Assembly: GCA_964508135.1 (NCBI GenBank)
Contig: CAZDSU010000004.1
Span: forward strand, 62,001 to 126,000
Direction of reading: 5' to 3'
Length of the DNA stretch: 64,000 nt
From: UBA6168 sp964508135
GTDB taxonomy: Bacteria; Bacteroidota; Bacteroidia; Chitinophagales; Saprospiraceae
The notes below the pieces were generated by a model that saw only the letters and a list, made by a program, of their open reading frames with translations, was not told the origin of the DNA and did not search any database. This document shows, piece by piece, positions 51,501 to 59,707 of this stretch. Each line of letters opens with the position of its first letter. Position 1 is the first letter of the stretch. The translations under genes and the position numbers were made by a program.

Positions 51501-53577
51501 CGCCTCCGCCAACCCAACCGGCGGCACCGGCCCGTTCAGTTTTGCGTGGAGCAATGGCAAAACTACGCAAACAATCACCGGGCTGCCCTCCGCCAACTAC
51601 ACCGTCAGCGTCACCGACGCCAATGGCTGCGTGGCCGTGCAGACCGTGCCAGTATCATCTTTTGGCTGTTCAACCGTTGCAAACATTGCTTCCAGCAACA
51701 TCAGTTGCTTCGGAGCAAGCGATGGGCAAGCCACCATTACACTCTCTGGAGGCCTGACGCCGTACACCTATCTTTGGTCAAACGGGAAAACCACGGCGAC
51801 CATCTCCGACCTCGAAGCAGGCACCTACACCGCCAGCGTGAGCGACGCCGTCAACTGCCCAGCCATCATCGAAGTGACCATCGTTGAACCAGCGCCGCTC
51901 GAAGTGGCACTGAGCGACTTTTCTGACACAGATTGCGGAGCGAACAATGGCTTCGCAACGGTAGCCGCAGCGGGCGGAACCTCCAACCCAGGCTACAATT
52001 TCGTTTGGTCAAATGGGGAGACGGGAGCCTCCATCAACAACCTCGGAGCAGGCAGCTACACGGTTTCCGTCACCGACCACAACGATTGCGAAGCAACCCT
52101 CGACGTGCAGATTGCAGTGAACGATTTGGAGCCACCAACGGTGCTCACGCAAAACCTCAGCGTCGCCCTCGACGCAAGCGGTTCGGCCAGCCTCTCCGCT
52201 TCGCAAGTGGACAACGGCAGCACTGACAACTGTACCATCGCAAGCATGACGATTGACAAAACCAGCTTCACTTGCAGCGACCTCGGCACGAACGAAGTCA
52301 CGCTGACCCTCGTGGACGAAGCCGGAAATACCAGCACTGGCACTGCAACCGTCGAGGTGGTGGACAATTTGCCGCCGCTCATTTCGGTGCAAGACGTGGT
52401 TGTTTCATTGGATGAAAACGGCACGGCCACCATCATCCCACAAATGCTGGATGCAGGCAGCACCGACAACTGCGGCATTGCGGAGCAAACGATTGACCTA
52501 GCCAACTTTACCTGCGCCGACCTTGGCCAAAACGCCGTCGTGCTGACCGTCACGGACGCCAACGGCAATGTGGCAACTGGTACGGCCATCGTCACCATCC
52601 AGGACAATATCGCACCCGACATCACCTGCCCCGACGACATGGTGCTGGCATACTGCGACCCGGTAGCCACCTTCGCCATCGAAGCCAGCGACAACTGCGC
52701 CCAGGGTCTCACGCCCAGCCAAATTTCGGGCTTGGCCAGTGGTTCCACCTTCCCAACTGGCACGTCAGTTCAGACTTTCGAGGTTAACGACGGCCACGGC
52801 AATCACAATACCTGCTCGTTCACCATCGAGGTGCCTTCGGCAATGCAGGTGGATTTGACCGCCGAGGATATTACTTGTTTTGGGGCAATGAACGGCAGCG
52901 TTTCAGCAAGCGCCAGTGGTGGCAGCCAAGGGTACAGCTACCTTTGGAGCAATGGAGCCACCACGCCTGCAATTGAAAACCTCGGCCCGGGCACAGTCAC
53001 CGTTTCCATCACTGACAACGCTGGTTGCGTCGCCACTCAATCGGCCAACATCACGGAACCTTTGCAGCTCATCAGCACAGTTGTCCAGATTACGCCCGAG
53101 ACCGCTGGCCAGCAGAACGGTGCCATTGAGGTGACCGCCGAAGGCGGCACAGGCCCGTACAGTTTCGAGTGGACGGACGCCAACGACAATGTTGTGGGCA
53201 CCCAGGAAAACATTGGCAACATCGCCGCAGGCAACTACACCCTTGAAGTGACGGACGCCAATGGATGCTCCTTCCTGCACACGTTCACGGTACAGTCCGT
53301 TTCAAGCACATCTCAGCGGCAGTTGGAGAGGAACATCGCCCTTTTCCCGAACCCTACGAGCGGTCTCGTGACGGTTGCTTTTGATGAAATTGACGCCCTC
53401 GAAGCCGACATCGAGCTGTTCGACATGACGGGCAAATTGGTGGTCAGCTACCGCCATGCTGACGTGTCGTCCGGCATGTTCGTGATGGATGTCTCCTCCA
53501 ATGCCGAAGGAGTCTTTCTGGTGAGGATAATGATTGACAATCAGATAGTTGTGAAGCGATTGGTTGTTCAAAAATAG
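48559..53577 (+). CDS. Giant T9SS cargo protein: thioredoxin-like domain plus SprB-type repeats
   Basis: The start is ATG at 48559 (MKRILSLLSAILLGLNSLMAQ), a signal peptide; the product is 1672 aa. Residues ~22-190 are a thioredoxin-like domain (VVFLDFSATWCGPCWNY, CxxC at 62/65). SprB-type repeats follow (VDVTDGMPPFTFLWSNGATT, then YTLTVT), then about six Ig/PKD-like repeats with TxNxxC motifs, more SprB repeats (YLWSNG...GTYTASVSD), and HYR-like domains with DNCT motifs. The end is a type A T9SS sorting domain (IALFPNPTSGLVTVAF ... VVKRLVVQK). It should be exported by Sec, then by the T9SS, to the surface. Substrate or ligand unknown; an adhesin or redox role is inference. Confidence 0.9.
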   Translation: MKRILSLLSAILLGLNSLMAQLPAGSTAPNWTMSDINSNSHTLYNYLNNDKVVFLDFSATWCGPCWNYHNSHAFKNLYEAHGPPGTDNVMAFMIEADAATNLACLYDLPNCSGGGTWGNWVTGTPYPIFNNASLNSSYNINYFPTLYAVCPNKKIYELAQMGANDLWEVAKWCSAPDLTLNTVTHINCFGNTTGAITVDVTDGMPPFTFLWSNGATTQNISNLPAGAYTLTVTGSLGGTKTLGPIAVNQPSAPLSISDIDIQPEGCAGMGGIIEIQVAGGTPSYIYQWSNGANGPVNSGLTAGTYAVSIIDANGCTINQNNMVVAPPTYPVAVASTPATLTCTTQSVTLNGSGTSTGQQFVYLWSTSDGFIHSGANTLNNCIVTAAGTYHLLVTNINNNCIATASTVVTANQTEPNVAAGPPGTINCTNNQATLNGVGPTGQNFNVLWTTVGGNIVSGATTLNPVVNAAGSYTLTITNTTNGCSGTSTTSVISNIATPNVSANGGAITCTNTNINLAGNSTTPGVSFAWTGPNGFTSAQQNPSVSAQGSYQLTVTNPTNGCTATVTAQVTQNTTAPQASAQSGIINCLNANVNLSGSSTTPGVTYGWTGPNNFTSNQQNPTVNAAGNYLLTVTSTNGCTTTATGIVSQNTTPPTANAGPSGILNCQADEVVLNGTSSSSGNQFSYNWTTANGHIVSGATTLTPTVDEAGSYTLTVSNSINGCTSTASTAVVQRQPVTASVASQTNVLCNGATTGSATAAGGGGNGVFTYTWSTGANTATVSGLGAGTYSVVVKDGENCEATKTVTITQPTALSVNATTTAQSAPGVNDGGATANPQGGAGNYTYHWSNGSNTQTISNLAPGNYTVSVTDGNGCLKTKTVTVNVFGCAVSANLVSEDASCQGSTDGSASITLTNAAMPQTFTWSNGAQTPATDGLAPGSYSVSATDGNGCEVVASVEIDQPNALSVNATTTGLTATNANDGTASANPTGGTGPFSFAWSNGKTTQTITGLPSANYTVSVTDANGCVAVQTVPVSSFGCSTVANIASSNISCFGASDGQATITLSGGLTPYTYLWSNGKTTATISDLEAGTYTASVSDAVNCPAIIEVTIVEPAPLEVALSDFSDTDCGANNGFATVAAAGGTSNPGYNFVWSNGETGASINNLGAGSYTVSVTDHNDCEATLDVQIAVNDLEPPTVLTQNLSVALDASGSASLSASQVDNGSTDNCTIASMTIDKTSFTCSDLGTNEVTLTLVDEAGNTSTGTATVEVVDNLPPLISVQDVVVSLDENGTATIIPQMLDAGSTDNCGIAEQTIDLANFTCADLGQNAVVLTVTDANGNVATGTAIVTIQDNIAPDITCPDDMVLAYCDPVATFAIEASDNCAQGLTPSQISGLASGSTFPTGTSVQTFEVNDGHGNHNTCSFTIEVPSAMQVDLTAEDITCFGAMNGSVSASASGGSQGYSYLWSNGATTPAIENLGPGTVTVSITDNAGCVATQSANITEPLQLISTVVQITPETAGQQNGAIEVTAEGGTGPYSFEWTDANDNVVGTQENIGNIAAGNYTLEVTDANGCSFLHTFTVQSVSSTSQRQLERNIALFPNPTSGLVTVAFDEIDALEADIELFDMTGKLVVSYRHADVSSGMFVMDVSSNAEGVFLVRIMIDNQIVVKRLVVQK

Positions 53578-53600
53578 CAGAACATTAGTGCTTTTTATGC

Positions 53601-53632
53601 AAAAAGGGCGACCGTTTCCGGTTGCCCTTTTT
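53601..53632. terminator. Bidirectional terminator between T9SS cargo and fic genes
   Basis: Stem AAAAAGGGCGACC / GGTTGCCCTTTTT with a 6-base loop, T-rich on both strands, between two convergent genes. Confidence 0.88.
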
Positions 53633-53636
53633 GTTT

Positions 53637-54710
53637 TCAAACCAGCGCCAAGTGCGCCCGCAGCGATGCCTCCGCAGCATCTGCCACGATGTGGTAAAAC
53701 GCCTCCGGCTCGTTGTCCACCTGCACCTTTTCGAGTGCTTGGTAGTAGGCCAGCCGGGAGGTATTGTCGCCCTTCAGGTTGGCGATGGTGTAGCCGTTGC
53801 GGAGCAAAATCAGGTTCATAACCAGCCTCGACGTGCGCCCGTTACCATCAATGAACGGGTGGATGCTCACCAACCGCTCGTGCATCTCTGCCGCCAAAAT
53901 GACCGGGTGCATCCGCCCCTGCTGGCGGCTGTAATGGATGAAATAATCCTCCATCATCTTGTCCAGCATAAATGGCTGCGGCGGCTCGTGTTGACTGCCA
54001 GTAATCCGCACAGGCACTGAGCGCCAGCGACCAGCGTTCTCCCGGTCAATGCTCTTCAAGATGAGACCATGCAGCTCCATCAAGGTGCGCTTGGTCACAT
54101 CCTCGTGCCGGGTGGCCAGCTCGGCGATGAACTCGGCGGCCTCGGCATGGTTGATGGCCTCCAGGTGCTCCCGCATGGATTTGCTGCCGATGGTCAGCCC
54201 TTGGTTCACCACGAGACTGGTCTCCTGCAACGAGAGGGTATTCCCCTCGATGCGGTTGCTTTCGTAAGTGTACTCGACGTTGAAGTACTCCTGCATCTTG
54301 CGGAGTTGTTCGATGTTGAGGGGCTTGGTGGCCTGCCACTTGGATCTCAGGTCGTCAATGACGGCAAGTTTTGCCTCCAGTTCCGTGGGGATTGGCGGCA
54401 CTTCGAGCGCCCGCTCCCCGTACAAGAACTCGGCCCGCCCTTCGGCCAAGTACATGATTTCCTCCATCGGAATCTCGTACTGTTTCGCTAACCCAATGAC
54501 CTTCTCGGCCACCCAAAACACTCGCAACTGCTTGACATTCAGACCGTAAGCATCAGCAAGGAGCATGAGGTGCGCCTCGGTAGGTAGCCTGTTGCCGCTT
54601 TCGTACTTGCTGAGCAATGCTTGGTCTATGCCTGTAATGGTCACGACGTCTTTGTGCTTCAGGTCTTTGGCCTGCCGCCCATCCTTAAGTAGAGTTTGAA
54701 GGGTATTCAT
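53637..54710 (-). CDS. Fic family AMP-transferase with XRE-type HTH
   Basis: The start is ATG at 54710 (MNTLQTLLKDGRQAKDL), giving 357 aa; upstream in-frame codons lie in the promoter. An N-terminal XRE-like helix-turn-helix (TITGIDQALLSKYESGNRLP) is joined to a Fic domain with the full motif HPFIDGNGRTSR (284-295, catalytic H284). An inhibitory helix motif SNRIEGN (S151, E155) lies before it, the class II arrangement that blocks ATP until relieved. It should transfer AMP to a target protein. The HTH and the palindrome over its own promoter suggest autoregulation. The target is unknown. Confidence 0.92.
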   Translation of the reverse strand: MNTLQTLLKDGRQAKDLKHKDVVTITGIDQALLSKYESGNRLPTEAHLMLLADAYGLNVKQLRVFWVAEKVIGLAKQYEIPMEEIMYLAEGRAEFLYGERALEVPPIPTELEAKLAVIDDLRSKWQATKPLNIEQLRKMQEYFNVEYTYESNRIEGNTLSLQETSLVVNQGLTIGSKSMREHLEAINHAEAAEFIAELATRHEDVTKRTLMELHGLILKSIDRENAGRWRSVPVRITGSQHEPPQPFMLDKMMEDYFIHYSRQQGRMHPVILAAEMHERLVSIHPFIDGNGRTSRLVMNLILLRNGYTIANLKGDNTSRLAYYQALEKVQVDNEPEAFYHIVADAAEASLRAHLALV

Positions 54711-54713
54711 TTT

Positions 54714-54747
54714 TATGACTTTTTTTATCAAGACAAATTTAGTCATA
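54714..54747 (-). promoter_or_regulatory. fic promoter with flanking palindrome
   Basis: The minus-strand -7 box TAAATTTG (54734-54741) lies 24 bp before the fic ATG. TATGACT (54714-54720) and its reverse complement AGTCATA (54741-54747) flank it, a likely operator for the HTH in Fic itself. Confidence 0.45.
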
Positions 54748-54792
54748 TTTTCTAAACTACCCTCATTTTTTTTCATCTTTTTCAAAAAAAAA

Positions 54793-54828
54793 AAGCGCAA
54801 AGCGTTGTACATCAACACTTTGCGCAAA
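54793..54828 (-). terminator. Terminator of the dockerin/T9SS protein gene
   Basis: Stem GCGCAAAG / CTTTGCGC with an inner GTTG/CAAC pairing and a run of T on the minus strand, 31 bp beyond the stop. Confidence 0.85.
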
Positions 54829-54858
54829 AAATCTTTCTCTCTCTAAATTGCTAATCGC

Positions 54859-57800
54859 TTATGGTAAAACAACCAATTTCTTTGTCAGAACACGGCCAGC
54901 GGCTTCCATATTGATGAAAACCAGCCCAGCTATTGCGAGGTCTTCGCTTCGCAATGGCAGCTCGTTCCGTCCTTTTTCAAATTGCCCGGACGTGACAAAT
55001 AACACCTTGCCAGTGGCATCAAAAAATGAGAACCGAGCCTCACCTGCCTCGGGCAAGCTAAACGAAACCACCGCTTGCTCCTTGAACGGGTTTGGCTGAC
55101 AGATAAGTTGCAAAGTAGGTTCGGCATCTGTAAAACCCGTGAATTCCAGCACGGGTTTCAACTGCTCGTCCTCATGGTTCCAAGCAGCGGCGGGCGTCAT
55201 TTCGGAGCTGATTTGTATTACATCAGCAAGGCTGACATCGGCCAGCGCCTTTATTTTTAGGGCAAAATGCGTAATTGGCTGCTTGCCAAAGTACAGCATG
55301 GAAACCAAGCCCTCGTTGCTCCTCGAAGCATTGAAGATTGGGGTTGGAGTATCGCTTTCATTTTTCACAAATCCTTGGAATTCAATCATTTGTGAGTCAA
55401 AATAAAGCGTAAACTGCCAAGCCTCCACGGCGTCAAAATCGAAACCAAGCTCCACCACCTCGCCTTTTTTTATCAACCTATTTTCTGTTCTCAAGCTGAA
55501 AATGCCAACATTTCGTCCCTCCACGACAGGCTGACTGCCAACTGCCAACTGCCCACTGCCAACTAAAAAAGCCGGGTCCGCATTGCCGCTCACATCGCCC
55601 GTTTTTATGCCCGTGAAATTGGCTCCGAGGTTATCCTGCACCACATCGTTCAGCGACAGTTCCTGTGGGAACGGCCACGGGTTGGCTGGATTGCCAAACA
55701 CATGGCTCGCTGGTATGAAACGCCATGAAGGCGTGCCATTCTGGAAGCCCGGTGCAGCATTGAGGATGACCGCTTGGATGGCCACGAGATCGCTGGCCGT
55801 CACCGAGCCGGAGTTGTTGGCATCGGCGGCGATGACCTGCCAAGCCTGTGTGAACGGCGTCACCGCCAAGATGTGCTCATTTATTTTTGCCAAGTCGAAA
55901 GCCGTCACGCCGTTCGACTGCCCGATGTTTTTCGTGGGGGTAATGGTGAAGTCGCCGCCTGCTGGCAAGCCCGAAAATGCGTAGCTGCCCACGCCCGCCA
56001 CCGTCGTCACGGTGGGCATGAACGCACCAGAGATGTCTACCATCACCTGCCCGACTGGCGCACCTGCTGGGGTCTGAATCATACCGCCCAAATCAATATT
56101 TGCACTGCAAGCCGACAAGTTGTCCTGCACCGTCACGATGGTTTCACAAAAATCGGAGTTGCCACCGGGATCTGTGACCCAGAGCTGCACGAGGTTTGGG
56201 CCTACATCGCCGCAGGTGAAATGCGCTGTGTTGTTAGCGGTATTTTGCGAAAAACTGAACTGAAGGCTACTCGCCGGGGCACAGTTGTCGAAGCTGTTGA
56301 AGTTGAGTTGTAGCGCAGCCAGCGAAGCCTCGCCTTGTGCGTTCAGCTCCACATTGACGCCGCTGACGCAATAGGCCGTTGGCGTCCCGGTGTCGTCGAC
56401 GGAGACGGTGAAGCTGTGCTGCGAACTGTTCCCGCAGCCGTCACTTGCTGTGAAAGTCATCGGATAAACCCCGGCAGGCACGTTCTGGAACGAAAACCCA
56501 TTGCCCAAAACACCCGAAGCCGTGATGGTCACGTGGTTGCTGCAATCGGTGATTTGCGGCAGCGGCAAGTTCACGTTGCCGGAGCAGCCAGTGCCGCTGC
56601 TGGCCATGATGTTTGCGGGTGGATTTACAAAAATAGGCGCTTGATTATCAGCTACTTCGATGAGCTGGATATGCGTCCACATGCCCACTCCGTTGTTGGT
56701 GTTGGCTTGGTACTGGCACCAATCGAGGATGGTCCAGGTGCGCTCGATTTTGTAGCAGGCAGGCTCCGCTATCCAGAAGATTTCGTCTTCGTAGTTCACG
56801 GCCACGCTCTCGCAACCGTTTTGCCCCAACAACGTCGGGCCGTTGTAGGGGTACGGCAGGTCGAACGGCTCCAGCGACTCGCCGCTGCAAGCTTGCGACT
56901 GGTAGTTGAACGGCCAGATGATTTGGTTGCCCGCCGAGTTCCAAGGCGTTTGATTCACGAGGTGGATGATTTGCTGCGCTGAAGTAACGTTACCGCTGGG
57001 GTCGGTGGCGGTGAAGACCCTCGTCACGATACCATCGCCACAACTGCTGATGCTCGGCGTGGCAGTTTCATTTAGGGTAAAAGAGCAGTTGTCCGTCACG
57101 GCAGCCTGCCCAAAGATCGAGAGATTGCTGAGGTCGGAGTTGCAGTCCACCACCACATCGTTGGGAGGAACGACGACCGGGGGCAGTTCGTCGTGGACAT
57201 TAACAGTCACGTCGCAGGTGTTCGAGTTGCCATGACAGTCCATTACCCGCAGGGTGACAACAACCGAACTGACCGGTAGGTCGGCGCAAGAAACAACGAG
57301 GCTGGGTGCGTAGGCCGAGTTGGGCTGGTTGGCCCGTTTCACTTCGTAGCTTTCGATGCAGCAGTGGTCGTAGCTGCCAGCGTCGAGGAGGTTGGCGAAA
57401 ACGGTGGCCTCGCCAGTGCTGGCGATGGAGGCCACGGTAAACTGTTGACAGATGACCGTCGGGGCAATCTGGTCTTCCACCGTAATAGTAGTGGTGCAGT
57501 TCGACGTGTTGCCGCAGGCGTCGCTGGCTTCGTAGGTGACGGTGTGAGCGCCTTGCGGGACGTTCCCGAAGGGGCCAAAACCGCTGCCAAAACTCCACGT
57601 CGGCGTAATGGTGACGGGGGCGGAACAGTCGTCCACCGCATTTGCCGAAGGCAGATTGATGATGCCAAAACAACCAAAATCGTCAGTGCTGACGGTAGCG
57701 GACGGCGGGCAGGTGATGGTCGGCGGCGTGATGTCGAAGAGCTTGATGAGTTGTGTGTGCTCCACAAAATTGCCCGTGCAGTCGTCAATCACCGTCCATT

Positions 57801-59097
57801 TGCGCAAAATCAGGACGCTGCCGCCACAGGTCGGTACGATTTGGTCGGTGTGCGCCAGGTTGAAGAAGCAGTCGCCGTTGTCCACGGCATACTGGTCGGC
57901 GGTGGTGGCGAGGTTGCCGTCCTCGTCAATGAACGGGCTGCCCGTGACGCTGGGGTCGGTGGCATTTGAGCCGCAAGCAAGCATCGGCGCTTGTACCCCG
58001 TCACGGTTGGGCGGGAAATGTACTTGCGAAAGCTGGGTGCGGTTCAGCGTGATGGTCTGGACTTTGGTGGCGGAGTTGCCCCACTCGTCGGTGGCTGTCC
58101 ATTTGCGCTGGATGACCCGCCAGGCCAGCGTGCTGAAGTGGAAATTGGAGACGATGGTGCTGTTGGCGTTGGCGCTCCCGTTTGAGGCTTGCTCGAAAGA
58201 CAGCACGTCGCCGGGGTGCAGCAGCCCCGTGGTGTAGGTGCCCGCCTGCGTCGTGTCGTTCGACAGGCGGATGCACCAATTGTTGATGGTGAGGTAGAAC
58301 CCCTCGTTGGAGAAAGAGGAGCCCCCAAAACTACTCCAGTCAAAGCTCACAAAGCCCTCGGTCGGTATAACGATTTTGAACCTCGTGATGTACGTTGAAG
58401 TACTGCTAATCATTGAGTTGTTGGCCCCTTCGACCAACACAGAATTGGGAGCTCCCGTGACATCTACCCCACCATCCCCAGTATTCGTTAGGCATATATC
58501 CCAGTTGCTTGGGTCAAAATATCCAGCAAAGCCCGTATAGCCGCACCCGAAGTCGAGCACCGTGTCCTGGTGCGACAGCGTGATGTTGCCGACTGGGCTA
58601 CAGTTGTCTGTCACCGAGGGCGGGTCGAGCGCCGTTGCGCTGGTGTCCTCGGTGCAGTTCAGGGTCAGATTGGCCGTGGTGATGGTCGGTTTTTTACCGT
58701 CCTTCACGTACACCGTACCCCAGCAGGTCAGGTTTGTCCAGTTGTGCTTCACGTGAACGTTCACCGTTTGGCCCAGTTGGGCACTGATGAGCGTGGTGCC
58801 GAGGGGGTTGTTCCCGGCATCGAAATAGTTCAGCGTGAGCGGGCCTTGGCACGACCAGTAGTTCGTGAGCATGTTCACGGGGTTGACTGTGCCCGTGCAG
58901 TCGTTGCCCAGCGAGAATTGCACGTTTTGGGCGCAAACCAGCGTGGTGCATTGTCCAGTAACAAATTGTGGTAGCAGCAGCAGCAGCATCAAGGCCGTTG
59001 CCAATTGGTAAAAATTGTTGGTAAAATCGCCCCAAAGGGGCGAGCGTGACGCAAACTGCGCCCGGCCCGTGGGCAAGGTGTAAGTAAATCGGAACAT
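54859..59097 (-). CDS. Giant T9SS cargo protein with HYR-like, dockerin-like and cohesin-like modules
   Basis: A 1412-residue protein; the signal sequence (LATALMLLLLLPQFVTG/Q) follows a basic N-region of about 33 residues. Many beta-sandwich repeats follow with HYR-type motifs (DITPPTITCPP, VTYEASDACGN, FTASDGCGN) and many cysteines. Near residue 1110 is a carboxypeptidase-regulatory-like segment (GVGSYAFSGLPAGGDFTI), then a dockerin-like pair (VTAFDLAKINEHIL and DANNSGSVTASDLVAIQAVI). A cohesin-like stretch (VVELGFDFDAVEAWQFTLYF) precedes the T9SS sorting domain (CQPNPFKEQAVVSFSLPE ... LTKKLVVLP). A heptamer array is read in frame as GSGQLAVGSQPV. Probably a surface adhesin or scaffold. Confidence 0.88.
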   Translation of the reverse strand: MFRFTYTLPTGRAQFASRSPLWGDFTNNFYQLATALMLLLLLPQFVTGQCTTLVCAQNVQFSLGNDCTGTVNPVNMLTNYWSCQGPLTLNYFDAGNNPLGTTLISAQLGQTVNVHVKHNWTNLTCWGTVYVKDGKKPTITTANLTLNCTEDTSATALDPPSVTDNCSPVGNITLSHQDTVLDFGCGYTGFAGYFDPSNWDICLTNTGDGGVDVTGAPNSVLVEGANNSMISSTSTYITRFKIVIPTEGFVSFDWSSFGGSSFSNEGFYLTINNWCIRLSNDTTQAGTYTTGLLHPGDVLSFEQASNGSANANSTIVSNFHFSTLAWRVIQRKWTATDEWGNSATKVQTITLNRTQLSQVHFPPNRDGVQAPMLACGSNATDPSVTGSPFIDEDGNLATTADQYAVDNGDCFFNLAHTDQIVPTCGGSVLILRKWTVIDDCTGNFVEHTQLIKLFDITPPTITCPPSATVSTDDFGCFGIINLPSANAVDDCSAPVTITPTWSFGSGFGPFGNVPQGAHTVTYEASDACGNTSNCTTTITVEDQIAPTVICQQFTVASIASTGEATVFANLLDAGSYDHCCIESYEVKRANQPNSAYAPSLVVSCADLPVSSVVVTLRVMDCHGNSNTCDVTVNVHDELPPVVVPPNDVVVDCNSDLSNLSIFGQAAVTDNCSFTLNETATPSISSCGDGIVTRVFTATDPSGNVTSAQQIIHLVNQTPWNSAGNQIIWPFNYQSQACSGESLEPFDLPYPYNGPTLLGQNGCESVAVNYEDEIFWIAEPACYKIERTWTILDWCQYQANTNNGVGMWTHIQLIEVADNQAPIFVNPPANIMASSGTGCSGNVNLPLPQITDCSNHVTITASGVLGNGFSFQNVPAGVYPMTFTASDGCGNSSQHSFTVSVDDTGTPTAYCVSGVNVELNAQGEASLAALQLNFNSFDNCAPASSLQFSFSQNTANNTAHFTCGDVGPNLVQLWVTDPGGNSDFCETIVTVQDNLSACSANIDLGGMIQTPAGAPVGQVMVDISGAFMPTVTTVAGVGSYAFSGLPAGGDFTITPTKNIGQSNGVTAFDLAKINEHILAVTPFTQAWQVIAADANNSGSVTASDLVAIQAVILNAAPGFQNGTPSWRFIPASHVFGNPANPWPFPQELSLNDVVQDNLGANFTGIKTGDVSGNADPAFLVGSGQLAVGSQPVVEGRNVGIFSLRTENRLIKKGEVVELGFDFDAVEAWQFTLYFDSQMIEFQGFVKNESDTPTPIFNASRSNEGLVSMLYFGKQPITHFALKIKALADVSLADVIQISSEMTPAAAWNHEDEQLKPVLEFTGFTDAEPTLQLICQPNPFKEQAVVSFSLPEAGEARFSFFDATGKVLFVTSGQFEKGRNELPLRSEDLAIAGLVFINMEAAGRVLTKKLVVLP
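55534..55564. repeat. Heptamer array inside T9SS cargo coding sequence
   Basis: ACTGCCA, ACTGCCA, ACTGCCC, ACTGCCA, ACT; read on the minus strand as VGSGQLAVGSQ in the linker between dockerin-like and cohesin-like parts. The unit resembles the uppP leader array at 19720. Confidence 0.9.
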
Positions 59098-59132
59098 GGG
59101 ACGAGTGTTTGTAAATCGGTTTTGAAAAAAAA

Positions 59133-59227
59133 GTATTTGGGTGTTTGAGTGCTTGGGTGTTTGAGGTGAAGACCTGCTAACTTGCTTGTTACGGTCTCAA
59201 ATTCTCAAACGCTCAAATTCTCAAACC
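59133..59227. repeat. Inverted pair of octamer arrays
   Basis: The left array 59133-59164 has GTATTTGG, GTGTTTGA, GTGCTTGG, GTGTTTGA. The right array 59196-59227 has CTCAAATT, CTCAAACG, CTCAAATT, CTCAAACC, the inverse orientation. It lies 36 bp upstream of the T9SS cargo start codon; the GTGTTTGA unit is also used in front of ald. Confidence 0.88.
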
Positions 59228-59520
59228 CGCTCTTGATTCTTGCTACTTACTGCCTGTTCCTGGCCTTAGATGTGTGTGGGTGGGTAGATGGAATACGGGC
59301 AAAACGCTGCCGCTGCCGTTATGGCATTGGCACAAAACGCTCGTCGGGCGGCGATGCCGCTCGGCTTTTTTTACCCTCAAAATGGTTCGGAAAATTAAAC
59401 GAGGTGCGACGTGATGTCAGACGAAAATAGACGGTCAGCTTTGGTAATCGTTTGTTCATGGGACAACAGTTTTTGGAAAAGGGCTTTCTTAAAATGCCCT
59501 TGAAAATTCAGTTTACATGG

Positions 59521-59528
59521 CAAAGATA
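59521..59528 (-). promoter_or_regulatory. Possible distant -7 box (TATCTTTG) for the T9SS cargo gene
   Basis: The minus strand reads TATCTTTG, matching TAnnTTTG, 424 bp upstream of the cargo gene. If real, the mRNA has a leader of about 415 bases that includes the octamer hairpin. Confidence 0.25.
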
Positions 59529-59639
59529 ACAGATGTTCGATTCGGTGTATGCGGTGGGAGCGGGTTTTTTACATTTTATTTTTTGTAAATATTGGAGTGC
59601 AAATGCACCCAAAACAATCACTGATTTCTTTGAAAGTCC

Positions 59640-59707
59640 AAATCTCAAAGAAAAGCCGAGTAGGACAATGCTGGACAGATGTCATGCTCGGCTTTTCTTT
59701 GAGATTT
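59640..59707. repeat. 21-bp perfect inverted repeat after the HtrA gene
   Basis: Arms 59640-59660 and 59687-59707 are exact reverse complements (core AAAGAAAAGCCGAG) around a 26-base loop. It lies 30 bp beyond the HtrA gene and may end its transcript, though the loop is long and no clean T run follows. Confidence 0.8.
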
